From DATMYQ01 sp035560935 (GTDB taxonomy: Bacteria; Bacillota; Negativicutes; Sporomusales; Sporomusaceae), in NCBI GenBank assembly GCA_035560935.1, contig DATMYQ010000374.1:1-8181 (forward strand): a stretch of DNA of 8,181 nucleotides, written 5' to 3'. The notes beneath the pieces were generated by a model that saw nothing but the letters and a program-made list of their open reading frames with translations, was not told the DNA's origin and searched no databases. The translations under genes were made by a program, and so were the position numbers. Positions 1 to 7,600 of this stretch are shown piece after piece (within the stretch, counting starts at the first letter, position 1; each line of letters starts with the position of its first letter).

Positions 1-23
1 TCCGGGAAACCGGAGCCTTTTTT
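1..23 (+). terminator. Intrinsic terminator of an upstream gene, cut by the window edge
   Basis: TCCGG at 1-5 pairs with CCGGA at 10-14 around a GAAA tetraloop, followed by GCC and a run of six T at 18-23. The GCC at 15-17 probably pairs with a GGC lying just outside the window, giving an 8-bp GC-rich stem. GNRA-type loop plus T-tract is a typical Rho-independent terminator. It ends a + strand transcript coming from the left, so the gene at 160 most likely starts a new transcript. Confidence 0.75.
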
Positions 24-98
24 CTTAATATTTACGGGCTATTAACGATATAATAAAGACTGGTCTTTTGGATTTGACGCCAGCGCACCGGATGGTTG

Positions 99-107
99 TG
101 ATATAAT
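99..107 (+). promoter_or_regulatory. Extended -10 promoter element for the downstream operon
   Basis: The bases TGATATAAT form a perfect extended -10 element (TG, one base, TATAAT) for the housekeeping sigma factor. Start of transcription would fall near 114, giving a leader of about 46 bases. The best -35 match, TTGACG at 74-79, is 22 bases away, too far for normal use, but extended -10 promoters need little or no -35. It lies between the terminator at 1-23 and the first gene, where a promoter is expected. A second TATAAT at 49-54 has no good partner and is less convincing. Confidence 0.55.
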
Positions 108-159
108 CTAACTTACCGGGATATGATGATGAAACTATTAAAAGGCAGGGTTTGAGACG

Positions 160-2184
160 ATGAATATCAAATGGAAGAAGCATAAAAAAGAAAAAACCCC
201 AAAAAACCATTCGACCGCTTTGCCACACTCCGCTCCGGATGCGGGAGGGTATTTACAGAATCAGAGTTTTCACAAAAACATGATGGTACTGCAACGGCGG
301 TATCCGGAAATTGTCCGGATGCTGGAAACGATGCCGCCCACGCAGGATTATGATTTCGTTCCCACGCCCAAGCGCATGATGAACTTATACATTAAATCCA
401 AAAACTTCTTTTACTATGATCAGGAAGATCCGATAGCCGACGTGAAGAAACAGATCGCGGAACTGAAACTTAAAAATACCCGTTTGGCCGTGTTTCTGGG
501 GATTGGACTGGGTTACGAGGTGGTCTACTACCTGTCGGAAATTTCAAGCCAGCAGGATACTTCGATGGCTATATTGGTGGAAAGAGACCCGTATGTTTTT
601 TTGGCGGCGCTGCGAACGACAGATTTGACCGAAGTTTTGAACAGTGAGCAATTGCATTTGATCGTAGGCGCGGCCGAAGAGGAGATGTACCTTAATTTTC
701 AAAAGTATTTCAGCGACGGTCCCCAACGATTTTTGTTTGTCCGTTCGATGGCGCCGGTGTATCATCTTTCCTCGCTGCGCCTGAATAAGGAATACTATTT
801 GTCGGTGATCCGCCACTTGCGGGAAGCGGCGCATCAGAAAATCCTGGAATACGGCAACTGTCCGGAAGATTCGTTGATCGGCGTGGATCACATGCTGAAA
901 AACCTGCAGGAAATTGTGGCCAATCCCGGCATCAATCTGCTGTATGACAGTTTTAAAGGCAAGCCGGCCATTGTTGTCAGCTCGGGACCTTCTCTGAACA
1001 AAAACAAGCATCTGCTGAAGGGGCTAGAGGAAAAGGCGGTGATTATCGCCGCGAACAGTACGCTGCGACCGTTATTGGCTATGGGAGTCAAGCCGCATAT
1101 GGTGACCGCGCTGGAACGGGTGAAGGAAAGTATACGTCTGATGGATGGCTACGATCCGGCGGATGTGGCCGATGTCTATTATACTGCCTGCCCTGTGGTT
1201 CATGAAAAGAACTACGAGGTGTATTCCGGACCACGGATTATTGTGTATCGGGCTTTTGATCATTTCAAGTGGTTGGGTATTGAGAAAGGGATGATCAATG
1301 TCAAGGCTTCGTCAGGAAATATGGCGTTCAAAATGGCGTCAGTCCTGGGCTGCGATCCGATCATTATCATTGGCCAGGATCTGGCCTTTGGCGAGGGGGA
1401 TCTTACCCACGTGGAAGGTACCGACTTCGGTGATCATCAAACCCAATATTACAATAAGCCCCGTATCCAGGTGCCGGGGAATTTGGGTCAGCCGGTCTGG
1501 ACCGATCCGGGATTTTGGTATACCTGTCTGAAAGGTTATGAAGTGGACGTGGCGGAAAATTCGGGTCGGGTCATTAACAGCACAGAAGGCGGCGCCTATA
1601 TTAACGGTACGGAAGTGATGCCCTTCCAGGAGGCGATTGACCAGTATCTTCAGCAGGACATTCAACCGCTGCAGATCATCCGGGAGAAACTGGCGGCATT
1701 CACGGCGAGCGACAGCGCGCAGGAGGCGCGGCAAGTCTACCGTAACATTTTGACCAGTCTGAAAGATATGGATGTGATTCTGGGGTATTGCGACGAAGGA
1801 ATCCGGCTGTATGAAGAAAATAAGGACCATCTGAACCGGTTCCTGACCGACCCGGAGTATCAGGCGCAGCACAGCGCCGGCCTGACGGAATTGCAGAATA
1901 AAATGATCGCGCCGCGGCGCAACTGTATTCAGCTTCACTTTACCTGGCAGTTATTGCTGGCCCATGTGATCCAGTCTTATAATATCAAGTTTGAAATGCA
2001 GATTATTGATACGCCCCGGCGCTATGATGACCGGCAGCTGGCCGCGGCGGATACCATGCTGCAGCATGCGGAGTGGTATGCCGTTATTAGCGATCTGGTC
2101 AAAATCGTTAAGGGGAAAATCCTGCAGGCGAAGGCAGGAATAGAGGAGCAGTACGATGTGAGCAGCGTGGTTACGGAACATTGA
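160..2184 (+). CDS. Maf-family flagellin glycosyltransferase (motility accessory factor, DUF115)
   Basis: This 674-residue protein matches the Maf family, cytoplasmic enzymes that glycosylate flagellin on Ser/Thr, in characterised cases with nonulosonic acids such as pseudaminic or legionaminic acid. The start is ATG with AGGG at 147-150, nine bases upstream. Residues 1-27 are a lysine-rich tail. An N-terminal Rossmann-like domain follows, with FLGIGLGYE at 112-120 and VERD at 140-143. The central DUF115 domain runs from about residue 235 to 430, marked by SSGPSL at 274-279 and GQDLAF at 405-410, both hallmarks recalled for the family; this domain resembles GT42 sialyltransferases in known structures. 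The helical C-terminal part (about 480-674) is typical of long Maf proteins. No signal peptide or membrane segment is visible. The downstream fliS and fliD support a flagellar role. Family call is firm; the donor sugar cannot be read from the sequence. Confidence 0.9.
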   Translation: MNIKWKKHKKEKTPKNHSTALPHSAPDAGGYLQNQSFHKNMMVLQRRYPEIVRMLETMPPTQDYDFVPTPKRMMNLYIKSKNFFYYDQEDPIADVKKQIAELKLKNTRLAVFLGIGLGYEVVYYLSEISSQQDTSMAILVERDPYVFLAALRTTDLTEVLNSEQLHLIVGAAEEEMYLNFQKYFSDGPQRFLFVRSMAPVYHLSSLRLNKEYYLSVIRHLREAAHQKILEYGNCPEDSLIGVDHMLKNLQEIVANPGINLLYDSFKGKPAIVVSSGPSLNKNKHLLKGLEEKAVIIAANSTLRPLLAMGVKPHMVTALERVKESIRLMDGYDPADVADVYYTACPVVHEKNYEVYSGPRIIVYRAFDHFKWLGIEKGMINVKASSGNMAFKMASVLGCDPIIIIGQDLAFGEGDLTHVEGTDFGDHQTQYYNKPRIQVPGNLGQPVWTDPGFWYTCLKGYEVDVAENSGRVINSTEGGAYINGTEVMPFQEAIDQYLQQDIQPLQIIREKLAAFTASDSAQEARQVYRNILTSLKDMDVILGYCDEGIRLYEENKDHLNRFLTDPEYQAQHSAGLTELQNKMIAPRRNCIQLHFTWQLLLAHVIQSYNIKFEMQIIDTPRRYDDRQLAAADTMLQHAEWYAVISDLVKIVKGKILQAKAGIEEQYDVSSVVTEH

Positions 2185-2264
2185 TTTCGGCCTTATGCCT
2201 TAAGGAATGACGACAATATCACGATAATATCATAGGATATGCCTGCGTTTAAATTGACAGGAAT

Positions 2265-2268
2265 GAGG
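2265..2268 (+). promoter_or_regulatory. Ribosome binding site that decides the start of the small gene
   Basis: GAGG sits 8 bases before the GTG at 2277, a normal spacing. The in-frame TTG at 2271 would be only 2 bases away and the ATG at 2289 would be 20 bases away. This favours GTG as the start, although the site itself is short. Confidence 0.45.
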
Positions 2269-2276
2269 CGTTGCAT

Positions 2277-2654
2277 GTGGAACGATATATGCTTGTCCGG
2301 CAACAATTGCTGGAATTGACAGATACGATGGCGGATGCTGTCCGTTATTTGGAGGCCAGACTGCTGGCGGGAAATGAAGTGGAACAGATTAAAGGGATGC
2401 TGGTGAATATTACGGAAGCGTTGTATGAGGTGGAAAAAGCGATGCAGCCGTTGCGGGCTTCGCTGCCCGGCAACCGGGTATATGAGTTCCAGGAACAGTT
2501 GAAACGGGATCTGCAGGAGATTTTGACGCTGTGGCAACAACAGGAAGAGGAATTGCTGCATACAAAAATTTCCGGACAGTTTGTACCGCATTTTTGGTTG
2601 TGGCAGGAAGAAGTGGGACAGTGCATGACAACGGAGGAGGTGCAGCATGGCTGA
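2277..2654 (+). CDS. Small helical protein, unknown; possible flagellar export chaperone
   Basis: I do not recognise this 125-residue protein. It is almost entirely predicted helix: two long amphipathic helices rich in Leu, Glu and Gln, separated by a short break at LPGN, then a tail with aromatic residues (FWLW). It has no signal peptide or membrane segment, so it should be cytoplasmic. Size, acidity and helical make-up are like those of FliT and FlgN chaperones, which often lie near fliS and fliD, but I see no diagnostic motif, so this is only a suggestion from context. Start choice: GTG at 2277, from GAGG at 2265-2268; TTG at 2271 would add two residues and ATG at 2289 would remove four. 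Its last 8 bases overlap the start of the next gene, which implies translational coupling. The 92 bases before it hold no clear promoter or terminator. Confidence 0.75.
   Translation: MERYMLVRQQLLELTDTMADAVRYLEARLLAGNEVEQIKGMLVNITEALYEVEKAMQPLRASLPGNRVYEFQEQLKRDLQEILTLWQQQEEELLHTKISGQFVPHFWLWQEEVGQCMTTEEVQHG
2633..2642 (+). promoter_or_regulatory. Strong ribosome binding site inside the small gene
   Basis: GGAGGAGGTG lies within the last codons of the small gene, with its GGAGG core (2636-2640) six bases before the ATG at 2647. It is one of the two strongest Shine-Dalgarno sites in the window, together with that of fliS, and suggests the DUF2920 protein is made at a good rate in addition to any coupling. 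Confidence 0.75.
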
Positions 2655-3822
2655 GACTGCGCAGTTTGTTTTGCAACCCCATCAGGATATTGAACTGGAG
2701 CGGCCACGGCATGATCTGGAGCTTTTTGCCACGCTGCCGTCCAGCGGTGTTAATGAGAAAACCGGCCTGCTACTGATTCTGGACGATTTCAGTGGATTTG
2801 CCAACTCGGTGTACCAGGCACAGGAAGTCCGGCCCTATCTGGCGGACCGCTATAATCTGGTTGTGGCCGGACTGAACTATTTCGGCATTGACCGCAAGCG
2901 CAGCATCGAAATTCGTAATGGCTTTTTACAGAATCTGCGACGGATTTATGGAATCAGCCTCGATACAGGAAATATGACCGATCAGAATCAGTTTTTTGGC
3001 GAAGTGGCGGCGCAGCTGGCCCGTAAAGGAGTGGTCATGCTGGATCAACGCTGTCAGCCCGTGGTGATGGACGGGCGGGGTGAATATCAGTCCTGGGGAT
3101 TTTTACCGGCTATTGACGGATTGCAGAGCGTGGGCTTTCTACTGGGGAAATACCCGCAGCTGGACCGCCAGCGTGTTAGCGTTTACGGTCAGGGGTACGG
3201 CGGTTATATTGCCGGACTGATGGCTAAATTCGCGCCTCGGACTTTTGCAACTGTGATCGACAAAGACGGTTTTGTAAAAACAGAACTAAAGCATGTGGCT
3301 ACGGGCGAACTGCTGGACCCGGGCGAGTTTATGGAGATTCCTTTCAGCGACTTTCCGATTCCTTTCCGTTATTCGGTGATGTTTGAGTCGCCCTGGACGA
3401 TTGAAGATGAAGAGAACGCGGGATATTTTTCCGACAGTCATCGTAAGATTCGCAGTTTGCTGTTGCCGGAGCATCATCAGGCGTCCGATACCCGGTATTA
3501 TTTGTTTCAAGGAACCGATGACCGTTTTGGTGTGGCGGCGGCCCGCGACCGTTACGCAACGCTGCTGCAGAAGTTTCACCCGGTGCAGTATAAAAAGTTG
3601 CCACCGGTGGAACTTGGAACAAATCATCAGGAATTGTTTGACCAGGTGGCGGCAGCGGAGACGGAGAATTTCTGCAAAGCGGAAGCGGATAATGACTTTT
3701 CCCTGAACCGGACCTATACATTATCGTGCGGTGAAAAGTCCTATGTTTTTGCGTTCCGGGACGATTACTCTTTGCAGGTGAGCGTGAAGCAAAGCCGCCG
3801 GAACAAGGTGAAGTGTGAATAG
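2647..3822 (+). CDS. DUF2920 family alpha/beta-hydrolase-like protein
   Basis: The 391-residue protein resembles DUF2920 (PF11144), a family of unknown function found in flagellar modification loci, for example the 617 family of Campylobacter jejuni. Family-like features are SWGFLPAIDGLQS, the nucleophile-elbow region VYGQGYGGY at 179-187 followed by AKFAPRTFATVID, FESPWT, then FQGTDDRFG (Asp291/Asp292) and NHQELFD (His327), and a beta-rich C-terminal tail. The order elbow, acid, histidine is that of a serine hydrolase. However, position 183, where Ser is expected in the elbow, is Gly, so a classical Ser-Asp-His triad is not present. No signal peptide is seen. The ATG start overlaps the preceding gene by 8 bases and has a strong ribosome binding site. 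Substrate unknown; acting on the flagellar glycan or on glycosylated flagellin is only inferred from neighbours. Confidence 0.82.
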   Translation: MAETAQFVLQPHQDIELERPRHDLELFATLPSSGVNEKTGLLLILDDFSGFANSVYQAQEVRPYLADRYNLVVAGLNYFGIDRKRSIEIRNGFLQNLRRIYGISLDTGNMTDQNQFFGEVAAQLARKGVVMLDQRCQPVVMDGRGEYQSWGFLPAIDGLQSVGFLLGKYPQLDRQRVSVYGQGYGGYIAGLMAKFAPRTFATVIDKDGFVKTELKHVATGELLDPGEFMEIPFSDFPIPFRYSVMFESPWTIEDEENAGYFSDSHRKIRSLLLPEHHQASDTRYYLFQGTDDRFGVAAARDRYATLLQKFHPVQYKKLPPVELGTNHQELFDQVAAAETENFCKAEADNDFSLNRTYTLSCGEKSYVFAFRDDYSLQVSVKQSRRNKVKCE

Positions 3823-3890
3823 CGATGAAGGGATTGTTACCGGAGATGACGCTGACACAGAAAAAAAGCAATAAATGCAAACATGCTGCC

Positions 3891-3896
3891 AGGAGG
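3891..3896 (+). promoter_or_regulatory. fliS ribosome binding site that decides the start
   Basis: AGGAGG, 7 bases before the ATG at 3904 and 4 bases before the one at 3901. An upstream in-frame ATG at 3883 would place this strong site inside the coding region, so it is unlikely to be the real start. Confidence 0.7.
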
Positions 3897-3903
3897 GACA
3901 ATG

Positions 3904-4605
3904 ATGGCAAATCCACTGGACGCTTATCGTAAAGCCGCCGCGCTGGGCGGTGCAAAAAAAATTTTAAAAGCCGATGACTCGGTGTCGGCGACGGGCACAA
4001 ACCCGTCGATATCAGCCGGGACGCAAACCGGAGAAACTGCAGCCGTGATTGTGCCGGAAACCGCCGGCCCGCTTGCGAAACCGGTTGCTGCACCATCTTC
4101 AGCGCAAGGCAGAACTGAAGCTGCCGTTACTGCAGTTGGAGCGGAAAAGCTTCCCTTTGTACCGGCTTATCAGGAAAAGGACCAGGAACCCGAAGAAGAA
4201 AAACCACTGAACCCTTATTTTGTCAATTCGGTCATGACAGCTTCACCGGAGAAGCTGACGCTGATGCTGTATGACGGAGCGCTGCGGTTTATGAATGATG
4301 CGGTACGCCATATTGAAGAAGGGAAAATAGATAAGGCTCATAAGGCGAATACCCGCACCCAGGATATTTTTGTGGAATTAATGAGTACGTTGAATATGAG
4401 CTATGAGATTTCCAATAATTTGATGCAGCTGTATTCGTTTGTTCTGGATAGCCTGATTCAGGCCAATGTAAAAAAAGATGCTAAAATTTTACAGGATATG
4501 ATTGGGTTGACTCAGGAATTCCGCAATACTTGGGCGGAAGCCATGAAAATTGCCGGAGCGGAAAAGAATGCCGGCAACCCGGATTTAATGCTGGATGCAA
4601 AGTGA
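3904..4605 (+). CDS. fliS: Flagellin export chaperone FliS with a long N-terminal insertion
   Basis: FliS binds the C-terminal helix of flagellin in the cytoplasm, prevents early polymerisation and delivers it to the flagellar export gate. The conserved core is residues 103 to about 220: NPYFVNSVMTASPEKLTLML at 103-122 followed by YDGA, then the four-helix bundle ending near FRNTWAEAM. The protein is 233 residues from ATG 3904, against roughly 120-140 for most FliS. The extra ~95 residues are rich in Ala, Thr, Pro and Gly and end in an acidic stretch (DQEPEEEK). The N-terminus ANPLDAYRKA itself looks like the normal FliS opening (NPY-x-AY-K), so the linker appears inserted just inside the usual N-terminus. 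There are no cysteines. ATG 3901 is a possible start too. An A8 tract lies at 3954-3961. It is 10 bases from fliD, the usual partner gene. Confidence 0.92.
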   Translation: MANPLDAYRKAAALGGAKKILKADDSVSATGTNPSISAGTQTGETAAVIVPETAGPLAKPVAAPSSAQGRTEAAVTAVGAEKLPFVPAYQEKDQEPEEEKPLNPYFVNSVMTASPEKLTLMLYDGALRFMNDAVRHIEEGKIDKAHKANTRTQDIFVELMSTLNMSYEISNNLMQLYSFVLDSLIQANVKKDAKILQDMIGLTQEFRNTWAEAMKIAGAEKNAGNPDLMLDAK

Positions 4606-4615
4606 GGGATGAGAA

Positions 4616-7600
4616 ATGGTTACACGGATTGGCGGTTTAGCGACGGGGATTGATACTGACACGCAGGTCAAAGAAATGCTCAAGGGACGGCAAACTCAGC
4701 TAGACACGTTAAAACAAAAACAGCAGCTTGTGTATTGGCAGCAAGAGGATTTGCAGACTATTTACTCCTCTTTGTCAGATTTTCGTAACACGGTTACCGA
4801 TTTTAAATTGCAGAGAACATTGGCGGCCAAGAAAGCGACTTCTACGGATGAGGACGCGATCACGGCAACGCCGACGGCAAATGCAGCTACGGGGACTCAT
4901 GTATTGACGGTGTCCAAACTGCCTACCGGCGTCACCAAAGTGAGTTCTGCCACTATTGCCGACGCTAAGGATACTTTAGCCTTGCAGTTCGGTCTGACCA
5001 GTGATTTTACAATGGGCATCAACGGAACCAGCTTTAATGTCTCTAAGGAGTGGAGTCTGAATGATTTTGCCACAGCGCTCAGTTATTATGGCGGGATTAC
5101 TGCCAGTTATGATTCGGTGAATAAGAAATTTTCCATGGTCACTACGACTACTGGTGCGTATGATTCCACTGGTGGCGCCCGCCTGGATTTTGCCGGCAGC
5201 GACGCGACCGCCATCGATTTTATTCAAAATAAACTTAAAATTGATCTGGGTGGAGGTCGGGCCAGTATCGGCAAGATTACTGATACGGATGCCGGTTATG
5301 TGAATACGGGGAGTTTGGCCAGCCAGTTCGGTGCCTTGGGAAATTTTGACTTGGTTATTAACGGACAGACAATCAGTACGACGGTATCAAGCACGACTAC
5401 TTTGTCGAGTGTTATTTCGGCAATTAACACGCAAATGACTACTGTTTCGGCAGCAATAACAGCCAGTTACAATACCACCACGGATCGGGTGTTTATTGTC
5501 AACACCGATGGGACGAGTACTTCTGCCGGGACGGCGATCACGTTCGGTACCAGCGGTGCTAAACCAGCGAATTATGCTGCCGGACTGAATTTTTTGATTA
5601 ATGATTTGCGGATGGATGTACCCTTTGCGGTTGCCAGTGATACGCAGCTGGCTATTTCGGCCTCCAGCACCCAGACGGTGTCGTCTGTGTTTGGCATCAC
5701 CAGTAGTATGAGTATAGAAATTGATGGGACCACGCCGGTTACCATTAACCCCACCGATACCATTGATACTGTGGTGGCTTCACTGACGGCCAGCGGATAT
5801 ACGGCGAATTTCGACAGCACAACCAAGCGCTTTGTCCTGTATCGGGACAGCGCCGGTACTACGGCGCTGGATTTTAATGGGACCAACGCTGCCGGGATGC
5901 AACTGCTCAATAAACTGGGATTGATTACACCGTTGCAGACCACTGTACCAACGACCCGTACCAGTAGCAGTGCGATGAGTATGCCAACGACACCAACCAG
6001 TTCTATGGCGACGGATCTGGGAATGTCCACGGATTCTTTTGCTGTTTCTGTAAATGGCAAATCGGTGACCATTGATCCGACGCAATCATTGGCCACTGCT
6101 TTAGCGGCGATCAGCAGCACTTCGGGCGCCGGTGTGTCGGCTACTTATGATTCTACCGCGAAAACAGTAACCATTACGCGGACGGACGGCTCCACTTCAC
6201 CCATTGATTTTTCCGGTTCTTCTGCAGCGGGATACCAGTGGCTGACGAACAATCTGAATTTAATGTATACGTCCCCCAGTTCCTATGCTTTGCAGGGAAC
6301 GGACGCGAAACTGACTTTTGACGGAATCGATACTACTTCACATACGACATCGTATGTGAAGAACGATGTGACCTACAAGCTGAAAGCCGTGACGACGAAC
6401 CCGGTAACGGTGGCAGTGGAAGCAGATACCGAGACAATTCTGGCTAGTGTGAAGAAATTTGTTGAGTCATACAATGCGTTGCTGAAACAACTTAGCAGCG
6501 CCTATGAAACTTCGCGACCCAAGACCTCCTCCTCCCGCTATGCCAGCTATTATGAACCATTGACGGATGATCAAAAAGATGCCATGGATGAATCGACGAT
6601 CACTAAATGGGAAGCCAAAGCCCGTACAGGTCTGCTGCATAACGATTCGACATTGATGAGTATGGTTTCGCAAATGCGCAGCGATTTTACCAATCCGGTG
6701 GTGCGATATCCGACCGCGGCGCTGAACGATACGGCGACCAACGGCGTGGGTGGTTTGACGCTGGATTTCAACGAACCTTTATATAAGGGCCTGGGCGGTG
6801 GAGTATATTCGGCGTTGCCCACCGGTACCGACGTTACGTCGAGGTTCCAGTATACCGGCAAAGGCACCGTGGATAAGATTACGTATAATATTGTGGATGG
6901 CACACCACAGATCAACGTGGCATTTAAAGCGGCCAATTCTGCTTCCACTCCGCCGGTATACGCGCCGGCGGTGGGGGACACGATACAGTTAAAAACAGAT
7001 AGCACCAGTACATTGTATAATTCCCGGGGCGCGTCCTATGTTCCCCGTCCGGCAACGTTGAGTTCCGTGCTGAACGAAGACGCCACCGATTCGTCCGGCA
7101 ACGCAGTGATATCTTATGACACGGTCTGGACATACCCGACAGATAACGTAACCAATTATGGCAAAGTGGATTCCAATGCCTGGATGACAGCGGCTTCGAT
7201 CGGAATTTCCACCGATAGCGGCGGCGGTTATCTGGATTATGAAGATGGCGGTAAGCTATATATCAATGAGACCACGCTGAAAAGCGCATTAGAGTCTGAT
7301 CCGAACATTTTGCAGAACATTTTTGCCACTAAGTCTACGACAACGGACCGGCAGGGAATTGCAGAACGTTTGTATGCGCATGCCACCACACAGTTAAAAG
7401 CATTGTCAGATAAGGCAGGCGTTTCTGGGGCATCAACAGCCAATAGTGCGTTGGACAAAGTATTGAGTAACTATGAAACGCGGATTGAGACACTGGAAGA
7501 CATCATGGCGGATGAAGAAGATCGTTATTACGATCAGTTTGCCCGGATGGAAGAAGCGGTGTCCAAGCTGAATCAACAGGGAACCTGGCTGTCCAGTGCC

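Noticed and set aside
74..107. TTGACG and TATAAT as a classical -35/-10 pair
   Set aside because: The spacing is 22 bases, too long for the normal 16-18; the TATAAT is better explained as an extended -10 element.
1339..1938. 199-codon minus-strand open frame inside maf
   Set aside because: It lies wholly opposite a well-supported Maf domain, has no good ribosome binding site, and its translation is rich in His, Arg and Gln as expected of an antisense shadow. The minus-strand frame at 544-1011 is rejected for the same reasons.
2191..2205. CCTTA...TAAGG hairpin after maf as a terminator
   Set aside because: The stem is only five pairs, AT-rich, and is not followed by a T-tract.
2254..2259. 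TTGACA as a -35 box for the small gene
   Set aside because: No -10-like hexamer lies 16-18 bases downstream, and the expected position falls inside the coding start.
3823..3900. A sigma-28 (flagellar) promoter ahead of fliS
   Set aside because: I looked for TAAA followed after about 15 bases by GCCGATAA and saw no acceptable match, nor a good housekeeping promoter.
3825..3932. 35-codon + strand frame starting 2 bases after the DUF2920 stop
   Set aside because: It has no ribosome binding site at usable spacing, overlaps the fliS start in another frame and its translation is Lys/Arg-rich without recognisable features.
3344..4096. 250-codon minus-strand open frame across the DUF2920-fliS junction
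   Set aside because: It is antisense to two real genes and its Pro/Arg/Ser-rich translation matches no family; it reflects codon bias on the other strand.
5572..6120. 182-codon minus-strand open frame inside fliD
   Set aside because: Its Val/Ile/Leu-rich, membrane-like look is only the antisense reading of the Thr/Asn/Asp-rich FliD modules.
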